DNA from: Prochlorococcus sp. AG-442-B03
Lineage (GTDB): Bacteria; Cyanobacteriota; Cyanobacteriia; PCC-6307; Cyanobiaceae
NCBI GenBank assembly: GCA_003212395.1
Contig: QCPU01000001.1
Coordinates: 249,761 to 313,760, forward strand
DNA: 64,000 bases
Reading direction: 5' to 3'
Below the pieces are notes generated by a model, which ran no database searches, had not been told where the DNA came from, and saw only the letters and a list, made by a program, of their open reading frames with translations. Below, piece after piece: positions 45,964 through 54,872 of this stretch (the stretch's first letter is position 1; each line of letters starts with the position of its first letter). Position numbers and translations under genes: made by a program.

Positions 45964-47328
45964 GTGAAACAAAATAGTCTCAATGTAAAAGAAAAAAAAC
46001 TATCTAAGATTGCATTCAGTCATGTTGGTTGCGAGAAAAATCTCGTTGATACTGAACATATGCAAGGCTTATTAGATAAAGAGGGTTATGAAGTTGATAG
46101 CAATATAAATGATGCAAATGTTGTTGTTGTAAATACTTGCAGTTTTATTGAAACAGCTAGAGAAGAATCTATTAGAAAAATTCTAGAATATACAAATCAA
46201 GGAAAGGAAGTAATAGTTGCAGGCTGTATGGCTCAGCATTTTAAAGATGAGCTTATAAAAGAAATCCCTGAAATAAAAGGTTTGGTTGGAACAGGAGATT
46301 ATCAAAAGATAGCCAAGGTTTTAGACAGAGTAGAAAAAGGGGAAATCGTTAATGAAGTTTCAAAAATTCCTGAATTTATTGCAGATGAGGAAATGCCTCG
46401 TTTTGTAGATAAAAATAAATTTGTTGCTTATCTTCGCATTGCTGAAGGCTGCAACTATAATTGCGCTTTTTGTATTATTCCTAAGTTGAGAGGTCCTCAA
46501 AGAAGTAGAACAATAGAATCTATAGTTTCAGAAGCCAAAAGTCTCGCAAAAAAGGGTATTCAAGAAATCATATTAATTAGTCAAATAACAACTAATTATG
46601 GTCAAGATATTTATGGAAAACCATCATTAGCCAAACTTTTGGATGAGCTTTCTAAAGTTCCAATTCCTTGGATAAGGATACATTATGCTTATCCAACAGG
46701 TTTAACTGATGAAGTGATTAGAGCTTTTAAAGATTCAAAGAATATAGTGCCTTATTTTGATTTGCCACTTCAGCATAGTCATCCAGATGTCTTGAAGAGT
46801 ATGAATAGACCTTGGCAGGCTGCTTTGAATGAATCAATTTTGGAGAAAATTAGAGAAGAAATTCCATCTGCTGTATTAAGAACTAGTCTCATTGTTGGTT
46901 TCCCAGGAGAAACAAAAGAACATTTTGAACATCTACTCGAATTTTTGGATAGGCACAAATTTGATCATGTGGGAGTGTTTATTTTTTCTCCCGAGGAGGG
47001 AACTGCAGCTTTTGATTTGCCAAATCCAGTACCCCCAGAGGTTGCAGAGGCAAGAAAAGATAACGTTATTTCAGTTCAACAAAATATCTCCAAAGATAAA
47101 AATCAGTCATATGTTGGTTCAATAATGAAGATTTTGGTAGAAAAAATATCAGATAATAAGGAATTAATAGGTCGGTCCTATAATTTCGCCCCTGAAATTG
47201 ACGGAACAGTAATTTTATCTGTTAAGGATAAAATTGATTTGAAAAATTATATTGGTAAATTTGTTGAAGCAAATATTTCTTTTGCGGATGAATATGATTT
47301 GTATGGAGAGACTATTAAAATTTTATAG
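45964..47328 (+). CDS. rimO: Ribosomal protein S12 methylthiotransferase RimO
   Basis: 454 residues from a GTG start. It adds a methylthio group to the conserved Asp of ribosomal protein S12. The N-terminal MTTase domain has three cluster Cys ([21 protein letters not shown]) and the radical SAM core [13 protein letters not shown] (CX3CX2C), followed by a TRAM domain. [11 protein letters not shown] and [13 protein letters not shown] are RimO-like rather than MiaB-like. Confidence 0.95.
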   Translation: MKQNSLNVKEKKLSKIAFSHVGCEKNLVDTEHMQGLLDKEGYEVDSNINDANVVVVNTCSFIETAREESIRKILEYTNQGKEVIVAGCMAQHFKDELIKEIPEIKGLVGTGDYQKIAKVLDRVEKGEIVNEVSKIPEFIADEEMPRFVDKNKFVAYLRIAEGCNYNCAFCIIPKLRGPQRSRTIESIVSEAKSLAKKGIQEIILISQITTNYGQDIYGKPSLAKLLDELSKVPIPWIRIHYAYPTGLTDEVIRAFKDSKNIVPYFDLPLQHSHPDVLKSMNRPWQAALNESILEKIREEIPSAVLRTSLIVGFPGETKEHFEHLLEFLDRHKFDHVGVFIFSPEEGTAAFDLPNPVPPEVAEARKDNVISVQQNISKDKNQSYVGSIMKILVEKISDNKELIGRSYNFAPEIDGTVILSVKDKIDLKNYIGKFVEANISFADEYDLYGETIKIL

Positions 47329-47333
47329 TTTTT

Positions 47334-47426
47334 TTAAATTAATTTAACTGCTCTTAAGAGCTTATCTAATGCGAAAGCAGCTCCAAAACCAAAACCAATA
47401 AATGCAAAATAGAAAATGATGTTCAT
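47334..47426 (-). CDS. petL: Probable cytochrome b6f subunit PetL, 30 aa
   Basis: 30 residues: one hydrophobic helix (IIFYFAFIGFGFGAAFALD) and a C-terminus KLLRAVKLI. The ending resembles plastid and cyanobacterial PetL (…K-I-R-L-I/K-L-I) and the length is right for this single-helix subunit on the rim of the b6f complex. It converges with rimO with a gap of 5 bases. The gene is very short, so identity rests on motif resemblance. Confidence 0.6.
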   Translation of the reverse strand: MNIIFYFAFIGFGFGAAFALDKLLRAVKLI

Positions 47427-47490
47427 TAATTTTTTTATTATTATTTAATTTAACATCAGATGAAAAGATTAGATTTTTTCGTTTAATTTC

Positions 47491-47877
47491 TTAATCTTGG
47501 ATATATGGTAATTTTTTGTATAAACATTCTTCTGCTTTTTGTAGTTCCCGGCCTAAATATAGGGCATGATCGAATCTGGTTATTAAGTCATTTCTTTCTT
47601 CAGTGATCAATATTCCAAGTTGTTTGGCACTGATACCTTTAAAAACTTCATTACTAACTCTTTTTTTTTGAGAATCGCATTTAATTGGTTCATTTGTTTC
47701 TGGGTCAAGTGCATATCCGTCATCATTAATATTATTTAAAAAGTGCTCTAAAATTATTTCATTTTCTTCAAAATCTACTTTTATAATAAAATAACCGTTT
47801 GGATCTAAGTCTATATATCGGTTGGATAGATTATTATCAATCTTTATTTTTTCATTTAAAATTTTACTAGAATCCAT
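47491..47877 (-). CDS. DUF4346 family protein
   Basis: 128 residues. The core GYFIIKVDFEENEIILEHF is followed by a poorly conserved middle and the C-terminal FDHALYLGRELQKAEECLYK ending near ...PYIQD. The DHA-x-YLGREL-x-KAE block is what I associate with cyanobacterial DUF4346 (MtrA-like fold). Soluble; function unknown. Confidence 0.78.
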   Translation of the reverse strand: MDSSKILNEKIKIDNNLSNRYIDLDPNGYFIIKVDFEENEIILEHFLNNINDDGYALDPETNEPIKCDSQKKRVSNEVFKGISAKQLGILITEERNDLITRFDHALYLGRELQKAEECLYKKLPYIQD

Positions 47878-47937
47878 TCTGAGAAGTTAATAAAAACTAT
47901 ATTACCAATATAATCTTTGATAAAGCCTAATAATTTT

Positions 47938-49092
47938 TTATTTAAAGGGTATAGAATTATTCTCAAATGCAATTTCCGCCTCGGTTTGTTTATTAACTTC
48001 ATTTAGCCAAGGATAAATAATATTTTCCATATTTTTGTCAAACCATTTATGCAAACTAATGGTGCTTTTTGCAAAAAATCCCCTCCGTCTTTTATGTTTA
48101 CCACCCGCTCCAGGATCAAACAAATGGATACTATTTTTTATTGCCCATTCAATTGGTTGGTAATAGCATAATTCAAAATGTAAATTAGATATTTCTTCTT
48201 GACTACCCCAATATCTACCCCATAAGTTGTTTTGATTTTTAACGCACATCGACATAGCAAAAATTTCATTTGAATCATGTTTTGATGCACTAAAAAGTAA
48301 AAGATTTTTTTTATTATCAACCAGTGTTTCGAAAAATGTAGATGTTAGATATTTACTTCCCCAAACCCCCCACCTAGAACAATGCTGTTCATAAAAATTA
48401 TGCATTTTTTTGAGGATTTCTTGGTTGATATCATCTTCATTAAAAATTTCTACTTTAATGTCTTGTTTAGTAATTGATTTCCTCTCTTTTTTTATATTTT
48501 TTCTCTGATTAGAGTTAAATCTAGATAGAAAATCGTCAAATGTTTTTTCTCCATTACTCCTCCATTCACTGCTGGAGTTTATCCATTCATAGTATCCCAA
48601 AGATTTAAGATGGTTGCCCCAGTTTTCATCAATATATAAAAAATTACAACTTAGGATTTTGTTTGTAATCGCAAAGCTTTCGATATGGTTTATAAGTAAA
48701 TTTGTGATTTCTTTCTTGTCTTTATTTTTTTTATAAAGAAATTGATATCCATTTACAGGACTATAAGGACTCATTCCAATTAATTTAGGGTAATAATTTA
48801 AATCCAGCTCTTGAGCTAATCTTGCAAATGATTGGTCAAAAATGAATTCTCCATAGCTATGATTTTTTAAAAAAAGTGGGGCAATTCCTAGTATTTCTTC
48901 ATTTTTATAAGCAACAAAATATAGAGGCTGCCAACCAGTTTCTCTTGAAACACTTTTTGATATCTCAAGGTTTTTAATCCAAGTCCATTCATAAAATGGA
49001 TTATTAATTTCATTTGCTAATTCATTCCATATCTCCTTGGAGATTTCCTTAATTGACAATTTGACTTCAACTTTATGGATTTTTTGGTTCAT
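47938..49092 (-). CDS. FemAB-like/GNAT peptidoglycan-type acyltransferase
   Basis: 384 residues. Family features: N-terminal WNELANEINNPFYEWTWIKNLE, the central RFNSNQRKNIKKERKSI, YWGSQEEISNLHFELCYYQPIEW broken over the known block, and LFDPGAGGKHKRRRGF near the end. This is the PF04339-type ('peptidogalycan biosynthesis/recognition') family with a double GNAT fold. The substrate is not known. Likely in an operon with the downstream end of the RibD-like gene, 17 bases away. Confidence 0.85.
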   Translation of the reverse strand: MNQKIHKVEVKLSIKEISKEIWNELANEINNPFYEWTWIKNLEISKSVSRETGWQPLYFVAYKNEEILGIAPLFLKNHSYGEFIFDQSFARLAQELDLNYYPKLIGMSPYSPVNGYQFLYKKNKDKKEITNLLINHIESFAITNKILSCNFLYIDENWGNHLKSLGYYEWINSSSEWRSNGEKTFDDFLSRFNSNQRKNIKKERKSITKQDIKVEIFNEDDINQEILKKMHNFYEQHCSRWGVWGSKYLTSTFFETLVDNKKNLLLFSASKHDSNEIFAMSMCVKNQNNLWGRYWGSQEEISNLHFELCYYQPIEWAIKNSIHLFDPGAGGKHKRRRGFFAKSTISLHKWFDKNMENIIYPWLNEVNKQTEAEIAFENNSIPFK

Positions 49093-49109
49093 TTATTATT
49101 GAAACTTTT

Positions 49110-49760
49110 TCAAATCTTTTTGTAATGAACATGGATTTCATTATTCATTAAATTTTTAATTGATTTTATTTCCCATAGCCTTTTGAGATTAAAAATCGCA
49201 TTTGTTTGTTCTGGAGGGATCCATGTATATCTACCTCCAATAATTCGTGGAATTATTGTAATTTTTATATCTGTTATTAGATCCTCTTTTATAAATGAAT
49301 TTATAAGTTTTGCACCTCCTAAAAGAGCTAAATGATTTATCCCTTGTTTTTTAAGTGAAATTAAAGTTTTTTTCCATGAATCTTCGAAAAAGAGTTCTTT
49401 TTCGAATTCATTATTCGACGAATTATCAACTTTACTTGAGCTTATTAGCCATCTTCTAATTGGTTGACGAAAGTATTTCCAATTACTGTTAAATTTTTTG
49501 CTATTTGAAGCAACTATAGAAATTGGTTGGCTTTTTGATATATTTACTTCGTCATTATCAGTGAGATTTTTAACTAGGTAAGTTGATTGATGAGCTATTA
49601 AAGTACCTAAACCAAAAATGGTGGCGTCAACCATTGATAAGTTTTGATTTAATATTTTTTTATCTTCATCGCTTCCAAGATGCGATTCCCCACCTTCTGG
49701 AAATGCAATTCTCCCATCAAGACTTGATGCTATAACAATTATTACTCTTGGGATATTCAA
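49110..49760 (-). CDS. RibD C-terminal-like reductase
   Basis: 216 residues, a stand-alone RibD_C/DHFR-like reductase domain. N-terminal IVIASSLDGRIAF, then SHLGSDEDK, TIFGLGTLIAH and LALLGGAKLINSF with the glycine-rich NADPH site. RibD_C enzymes reduce the ribosyl group in riboflavin synthesis; family members without the deaminase domain may serve other pterin or pyrimidine pathways. Its ATG overlaps the PTPS gene stop by 4 bases, suggesting a joint role with that gene in pterin/flavin-type chemistry. Confidence 0.85.
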   Translation of the reverse strand: MNIPRVIIVIASSLDGRIAFPEGGESHLGSDEDKKILNQNLSMVDATIFGLGTLIAHQSTYLVKNLTDNDEVNISKSQPISIVASNSKKFNSNWKYFRQPIRRWLISSSKVDNSSNNEFEKELFFEDSWKKTLISLKKQGINHLALLGGAKLINSFIKEDLITDIKITIIPRIIGGRYTWIPPEQTNAIFNLKRLWEIKSIKNLMNNEIHVHYKKI

Positions 49761-50683
49761 GTTTGCGTGACTAAACTATTTTCCAATTTCAACTTCAACG
49801 AATTGGTTAACTTTTGATCAACATAAATTTCTGCGGCATTATTTGGACTCTCCTGGAGTCTTATTTTGTGTAATTTTGCACCAAGATTATGTATTGGTTT
49901 TTTAAGAATATCAGAAATATATAAAGCTATATTTTCAGCAGTTGGAACACAATTATGGAAAAATTCGATGTCTTTATTAAGAAAAGTATGATCTAGTTGT
50001 TCAACAACTAAATCGTTAATTATCTCTTGGAGGGCAGATAAGTCGCAAACCATTCCTGTTCTTTTATCAATGTCTCCTTTTACAGTTATATCGACAAGAT
50101 AGTTATGACCATGTCCATTAACTCTGGCACATTTCCCATAGATTTTTTTATTTTCATCAAAGGATATCTCTTCTTTTGCAAGTCTATGAGCGGCTGCAAA
50201 ATGAGTTTGTACTGTTAAAAATGCTTCCATGTTTTTTCCAAAATAATCTGCCCATAAATTTGGGTTTTCATAAAGTCTTAGACTTGTAAGAGGTAAATCA
50301 TCCTTCAGACGACTCCAAATGACCTTTACTAATGCTTCAGTTGTGGGAAGTATACCTTCTTGATTATTAACATTAAATTCAGGCCAGACATCATTTAAAA
50401 AACGAAAATCTAATTGTCCGGTAACCTTATCTTTAATAGAGTGTTTTACATCAGAGAGATTAAGTACCATTCCATCAGAGTCTAGTTCTCCACCCATTGA
50501 AACAATAAGTTCATAATTATGACCATGACCTGGTGCAATACTGCACTTTCCAAAAAGAGATAAATTTTCTTCTGGGCTTTTTTCAGGAAGCCAATAACGG
50601 TGACTAGAACTAAAGCAGGCACGTCGAGTTATGACGCATTCACGTCCTTTTCCATGAGATGGTTTGGATTGTGTAGAAGTCAT
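49757..50683 (-). CDS. Tandem 6-pyruvoyl-tetrahydropterin synthase/QueD-like protein
   Basis: 308 residues with two PTPS domains. The first has SSHRYW, FGKCSIAPGHGHNYEL and LRLYENPN; the second has AAHRLA, YGKCARVNGHGHNYLV, LDHTFLN, PTAEN and IRLQESPNN. Both keep the three zinc His and the Cys five residues before HGH, so both could be active. Single-domain relatives make 6-carboxy-tetrahydropterin (queuosine) or 6-pyruvoyl-tetrahydropterin. Coupled to the RibD-like reductase; divergent from aroK. Confidence 0.88.
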   Translation of the reverse strand: MTSTQSKPSHGKGRECVITRRACFSSSHRYWLPEKSPEENLSLFGKCSIAPGHGHNYELIVSMGGELDSDGMVLNLSDVKHSIKDKVTGQLDFRFLNDVWPEFNVNNQEGILPTTEALVKVIWSRLKDDLPLTSLRLYENPNLWADYFGKNMEAFLTVQTHFAAAHRLAKEEISFDENKKIYGKCARVNGHGHNYLVDITVKGDIDKRTGMVCDLSALQEIINDLVVEQLDHTFLNKDIEFFHNCVPTAENIALYISDILKKPIHNLGAKLHKIRLQESPNNAAEIYVDQKLTNSLKLKLENSLVTQT

Positions 50684-50733
50684 ACCTGTCTGCGATAATA
50701 CTATCTTAAGGTTTTAAATACGCTTTTGTCTTT

Positions 50734-51291
50734 ATGGAACTATCTATTATCGAAAAAACAGTTCATGCCATCAAAGGCAGAAGCATATTTTTAATAGGAA
50801 TGATGGGTTCTGGTAAGTCACAAACTGGTTTGAAGCTGGCTGAATTATTGAAGTATAAATACATTGATTTAGATTCATTAATAGAGAAGTTGGCAAAAAA
50901 ATCTATCTATCAAATTTTTGAGGATGAAGGAGAAGATAATTTCCGTGAATTAGAAGCAAAATGCCTTAAAGAAACTATCAAAATTCCTTCATTAGTTATC
51001 TCAACTGGTGGAGGAATAGTTACCAAATCGGAAAACTGGGGAATCTTAAGACAGGGAATAATTGCTTGGATAGATCTCGACAAAGATATAGCAATTGAAA
51101 GATTGAAAAATGAAATTGAAAATAGGCCACTTCTTCAGGGAAAGAATCTAAATGATCTATATATGAGCATTTTTCAATCTAGAGAAAATTTGTATTCTCA
51201 AGCAGATTTAAGAATTCAAGTAACAAAAGAAAATATTGAAGAAGTTTCTATGAAAATTATTAATGCAATTCATAAAGAAATAATCAGTTAA
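50734..51291 (+). CDS. aroK: Shikimate kinase
   Basis: 185 residues. Phosphorylates shikimate in aromatic amino acid synthesis. Walker A GMMGSGKSQTG, the shikimate-binding DLDSLIEK and FRELEAK, and STGGGIV with the NRPLLQG lid segment are visible. It overlaps the convergent CRR7-like stop by 4 bases. Confidence 0.95.
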   Translation: MELSIIEKTVHAIKGRSIFLIGMMGSGKSQTGLKLAELLKYKYIDLDSLIEKLAKKSIYQIFEDEGEDNFRELEAKCLKETIKIPSLVISTGGGIVTKSENWGILRQGIIAWIDLDKDIAIERLKNEIENRPLLQGKNLNDLYMSIFQSRENLYSQADLRIQVTKENIEEVSMKIINAIHKEIIS

Positions 51292-51545
51292 TCTGGTTCA
51301 ATTCTTACTGCAAACCATTTGATAATGAATCCTAATTTTATTTCTAATTCATAAGTGCTTTCCAATAATTCTTCCAAAAATTCCTGATCAGGATCTTCTA
51401 TATTTTGATATATTGTTTGTGTTTCTGTCTTACTAAGCCAATTCTTCAACCATAAAATTGCTTCTTGCTTTGATACAATTTTTTCCTTTGAATCAGGCTC
51501 TAATAATACATAATGATCTGATGCTCTTATTAGTGGATTTGACAT
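51288..51545 (-). CDS. CRR7-like (chlororespiratory reduction 7) protein
   Basis: 85 residues. DHYVLLEPDSKEKIVSKQEA at the N-terminus and FIIKWFAVRIEPD at the C-terminus match the CRR7 pattern (Y-V-V-L-E … W-Y-A-V-R-L-E). In plants CRR7 is needed for chloroplast NDH assembly; the cyanobacterial role is less clear. Divergent from the next gene with one base between start codons. Confidence 0.75.
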   Translation of the reverse strand: MSNPLIRASDHYVLLEPDSKEKIVSKQEAILWLKNWLSKTETQTIYQNIEDPDQEFLEELLESTYELEIKLGFIIKWFAVRIEPD

Positions 51546-51546
51546 A

Positions 51547-52254
51547 ATGAAAATTCTTCTTGGATTAATTCTTTGCTTGATTTTTCAAGGAATTTTTTTA
51601 GAAAGTTCTTTTGCTCTAGTAGATTCTAACGTACGAGAGTTTTTGGAAAATCGTGTAAATCAATGGCCAGAATTATATTTGCCAAATTTTAAATTATCCG
51701 ATACTTCTAGGGATTTAATTTATCCTAAATGGTTTGAGGGGAATTGGCTTGTTACTTCTCAAGATATATTTAATGATTCAGAAGATCCAGTTATTTATAA
51801 AGTAAATTTCTTAAAGAATGATGCAGATTTAATTGTTGGTAATCGTGCAAAAAATTCTGAATCTATTGGAAAAGCAATATTTGGTGAAACCTTAATCAAG
51901 GTTGTAAATGATCCTCAATCTATTAATAATCAAATTACTTATTTAAAAGATGACTTTTATATTGATTCAAGAGTTACAGGGAGAAATCAGATCCAAGATA
52001 ATGATATTTTTTTCGCAGATGAGCTAGTTATACAAACAGCACATAAGCCAGGTGCTTCAAGGATTAATCAGGTAGAGACCATTAGTAAATTTCAAAAATG
52101 TTCCGAAGAAATATCCGAAGTTGATAATTCAATCAAACCATCAATTTGTGGAGTGCAATATGTTGCTTCATATGGTTCAAAAGTTGGTGATCCTTCTATT
52201 CATGCTATAAAAACAAATAAATATAAATTGACGTTTGAATTTATTGAGAGTTAG
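51547..52254 (+). CDS. DUF6816-like secreted/lumenal protein
   Basis: 235 residues with a clear signal peptide (MKILLGLILCLIFQGIFLES then SFA, likely cleavage). The mature part starts with NVREFLENRVNQWPELYLPN and has YPKWFEGNWLVTSQD, a pattern shared with predicted thylakoid lumen proteins. No catalytic motif seen. It overlaps the convergent GST stop by 14 bases. Confidence 0.75.
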   Translation: MKILLGLILCLIFQGIFLESSFALVDSNVREFLENRVNQWPELYLPNFKLSDTSRDLIYPKWFEGNWLVTSQDIFNDSEDPVIYKVNFLKNDADLIVGNRAKNSESIGKAIFGETLIKVVNDPQSINNQITYLKDDFYIDSRVTGRNQIQDNDIFFADELVIQTAHKPGASRINQVETISKFQKCSEEISEVDNSIKPSICGVQYVASYGSKVGDPSIHAIKTNKYKLTFEFIES

Positions 52255-52966
52255 CACTAAAAAGATATTCTTCTAAGTTGTTCCTCCACATGAAAAGATT
52301 TTCTAAATAAGGGTTATTTATATATTCTTGGCACCCCTCTCCTGAAAGAATAGGTCCTGCTGACTTTGGAAATTTAAGAAGGGATAATTGAGCTGCAATT
52401 GATATATCTGCAATTGATAAACTATCTCCAACTAAATATTTTTTGTTTATCAAGGATTTTGATAAAGTTTCCAGTAATTTTTGGAGTTCTAAATTATCTT
52501 TAGAAGACAAAACTACATTAGAAATTTTACTAAGATTTTCAAAAGGTAATTTATCAACAATACTTTTAACTGAAGAAGGTATTTCATCCGGAAGTAATGC
52601 AGTTCTTAGCTGTGGATTTTCTATCGCAGATTTTATTAAAGCTTTTCTACAAGTTGTAGCCATTGTAGTGTCAGCCCAGTCTTCAATTAGTTTGCATTGT
52701 GTAAATAATATTGGATCCTCAGGAAAGAGTGGATTGTTTTCATTTTTTTTATCTATATATTCGCAAATAGTTGAAGAGTCATTAAAAACTTGATCATTAC
52801 TATCGACTATGACAGGGACTTGTTTTTGACCTGATAATTTAAAGATTTCAAATTGGCCTATTCCAGGTGTTACTTCTTCAACTCGATATTGTAGTTTTTT
52901 TGCATGAAGAGCCATTCTTGTTTTTAAACAAAAAGCACTATGCCTAAATTGATATAATGTAATCAT
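52241..52966 (-). CDS. Glutathione S-transferase family protein
   Basis: 241 residues. Thioredoxin-like N-terminal domain (ITLYQFRHSAFCLKTRMAL, then QKQVPVIVDSNDQVFNDSST with cis-Pro) and a helical C-terminal domain with YLVGDSLSIADISIAAQL. The catalytic residue would be in the SAFC segment. Substrate unknown. Confidence 0.9.
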   Translation of the reverse strand: MITLYQFRHSAFCLKTRMALHAKKLQYRVEEVTPGIGQFEIFKLSGQKQVPVIVDSNDQVFNDSSTICEYIDKKNENNPLFPEDPILFTQCKLIEDWADTTMATTCRKALIKSAIENPQLRTALLPDEIPSSVKSIVDKLPFENLSKISNVVLSSKDNLELQKLLETLSKSLINKKYLVGDSLSIADISIAAQLSLLKFPKSAGPILSGEGCQEYINNPYLENLFMWRNNLEEYLFSANSQ

Positions 52967-53011
52967 GCTGGTTAATGTTTGTTAAAACTTAGCTAAAAAA
53001 GTAATCTATTT

Positions 53012-53230
53012 GTGGAGCTGATGGGCGAATTTTTCTCTAATGTTGCAAGATATCCAAAATATTTGATATCTATCATTGTTGGGGGACTTGTTGCTTTGCT
53101 TGAACCTTTATTCAAGAATAGATCAAATCCACTCACAATAGTAGGGTATATATCTTCTGTTTTAAGTGCTTTCATAACTGTTTATTTTGTCTTGCAAGCG
53201 ATGACAAACCCAATAAATTTACAACCATAA
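53012..53230 (+). CDS. ycf33: DUF751/Ycf33-like membrane protein
   Basis: 72 residues from GTG, or 69 from the ATG three codons later (MGEFFSNVARYPKYLI). Two hydrophobic helices. The opening 'F-x-x-N-V-x-R-Y-P-x-Y-L-I' is characteristic of Ycf33/DUF751 proteins. The stop overlaps the rbfA start by one base, so translation may be coupled. Confidence 0.85.
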   Translation: MELMGEFFSNVARYPKYLISIIVGGLVALLEPLFKNRSNPLTIVGYISSVLSAFITVYFVLQAMTNPINLQP

Positions 53231-53622
53231 TGCCTAATAATTACCGTCTTGCAAAAGTTTCTTCTCTGTTGAAAAAAGAAATAACTCTTATTTTCCAGAA
53301 TGATTTGGAAAATGATCTTATTAGAGATCATTTCGTCAATATCTCTAAGATTGATTTATCAGGTGATTTGCAACACTGTAAAATTTACATAACTTCAACT
53401 GCTCAAGAGAAAGTGAGGAAAGAAATTGTGGCAAACTTGAATACTGCCAAAAGCTCTATAAGGCATATTTTAGGAAAAAGAATAGAGATGAGAAGAGTTC
53501 CAGAGATAATTTTTAAAGACGATGTTGTTCTTGATAAAGGATTATCAGTCTTGAAACTTCTCGATGAATTAAAAAATAAAAATCAAAATAATAATGTTGA
53601 GGATAAAGATGCCAATAGTTGA
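53230..53622 (+). CDS. rbfA: Ribosome-binding factor A
   Basis: 130 residues. Late 30S subunit maturation factor with a type II KH domain. RLAKVSSLLKKEITLIFQ at the N-terminus, DLQHCKIYITS and IRHILGKRIEMRRVPEIIF are diagnostic. Polar C-terminal tail overlaps the hemD start by 14 bases. Confidence 0.95.
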   Translation: MPNNYRLAKVSSLLKKEITLIFQNDLENDLIRDHFVNISKIDLSGDLQHCKIYITSTAQEKVRKEIVANLNTAKSSIRHILGKRIEMRRVPEIIFKDDVVLDKGLSVLKLLDELKNKNQNNNVEDKDANS

Positions 53623-54406
53623 TCTACCCCTTGATCAAAGAAATATAATTATTACTCGATCAAAAGAAGGAATATTGGATATAAAAAAAATATTCACAAG
53701 CAAGGGCGCTACTGTATTTGATTTGCCTGCAATAAGTATTGGTGATCCTGATGATTTGAATCCTCTTGACGAAGCATTAAATCAAATAAATGATTTTCAT
53801 TGGATTATTTTTTCCAGTAGTAATGGGATCAAATTTGTGGATAAAAGACTTAGATACTTTAATAGTTCATTAAAAGAATGTTCAAAAAAAACAAAAATTG
53901 CCGTAGTCGGAGAAAAAACCTCAAAAACTCTTGATGATTTTGGGATTAAGGCTGATTTCATACCTCCAGAATTCGTTGCTGAAAGTTTAATTGATAATTT
54001 CCCAGTATCTGGTTATGGACTTCGAGTCTTTGTACCAAGAGTTCAAACAGGTGGTAGGAATCTAATTGCAGATCAATTTAGAAAGGCTGGTGCCCGTATA
54101 TTTGAGGTTGCTGCATATGAAACTAGATGTCCTGACTCAATTCCGGAAGAAACAATTGATATTATTTCTAATCGAAAAGTAGATGCAATTATTTTCTCAA
54201 GCGGTAAAACCGTAGTAAATGCTGCTTTTTTATTAGAAAAAAAACTTGGTAAACAATGGTTAGAATATTTTGATCAGATTAAGTTGTTAACTATAGGACC
54301 TCAGACAACAAAAATATGTAACAAGATTTTTGGAAGAGTTGATAGTCAGGCACAAAAATATACTTTTGAAGGACTGCTAGATTTGGCAATTAATATTTTT
54401 AGTTAG
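53609..54406 (+). CDS. hemD: Uroporphyrinogen-III synthase
   Basis: 265 residues from the ATG chosen because a gagg ribosome site lies 6 bases upstream. It cyclises hydroxymethylbilane to uroporphyrinogen III for chlorophyll, heme and cobalamin. Family features are weak but present: IIITRSKEGILDIKKIFTSK, DFHWIIFSSSNGIKFV, KIAVVGEKTSKTL, VAAYETRC and DAIIFSSGKTVVNA. It overlaps the convergent SRPBCC gene by 8 bases. Confidence 0.9.
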   Translation: MPIVDLPLDQRNIIITRSKEGILDIKKIFTSKGATVFDLPAISIGDPDDLNPLDEALNQINDFHWIIFSSSNGIKFVDKRLRYFNSSLKECSKKTKIAVVGEKTSKTLDDFGIKADFIPPEFVAESLIDNFPVSGYGLRVFVPRVQTGGRNLIADQFRKAGARIFEVAAYETRCPDSIPEETIDIISNRKVDAIIFSSGKTVVNAAFLLEKKLGKQWLEYFDQIKLLTIGPQTTKICNKIFGRVDSQAQKYTFEGLLDLAINIFS

Positions 54407-54872
54407 AAAATTTTTTTGAATAGTTTTTTTCAACCAAATCTTTGAACCTATCAATATTGGCCTGTAATTCGTTTGTAACCATTTTGCCTAAAATATTTTT
54501 TTCCATAAAACGTGCAATCATTTTGGGTAGCTCATAAGTTATTGCTAAATTTACCGTTGTGATTTGATCAGTTTTACTTTCGAAAACTACTGATCCCTCA
54601 GTTGGTAAACCTCCTATAGATTTCCATTTAAGTTTGCTTTTTTCTACCCTTTCTGTAATTTGAGCTTTCCATTTAAACCTAAAGCCATTTGCAGCCAAAG
54701 TCCATTCTGTTAAATCTGGTAATGTATTAGTCTCTTCATTAACTGTTTTTACAGATTCAATCCAGCTCATCCAAAGTGACATTGAGTCTAAATCGCTCCA
54801 TGTATTCCAAACATTCTCAAGAGGCGCATTAACAACTGTTATTACGTCATGTTTTAGCCAAGTACCCATCAA
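54399..54872 (-). CDS. SRPBCC (START-like) family protein
   Basis: 157 residues (156 from the second Met). N-terminal HDVITVVNAPLENVWNTWSD and SLWMSWIESVKTV match the polyketide-cyclase/SRPBCC beginning, which forms a hydrophobic cavity. It is one base downstream of the zeta-carotene desaturase gene, so they share a transcript; a role in carotenoid handling is inferred from this only. Confidence 0.85.
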   Translation of the reverse strand: MMGTWLKHDVITVVNAPLENVWNTWSDLDSMSLWMSWIESVKTVNEETNTLPDLTEWTLAANGFRFKWKAQITERVEKSKLKWKSIGGLPTEGSVVFESKTDQITTVNLAITYELPKMIARFMEKNILGKMVTNELQANIDRFKDLVEKNYSKKFSN

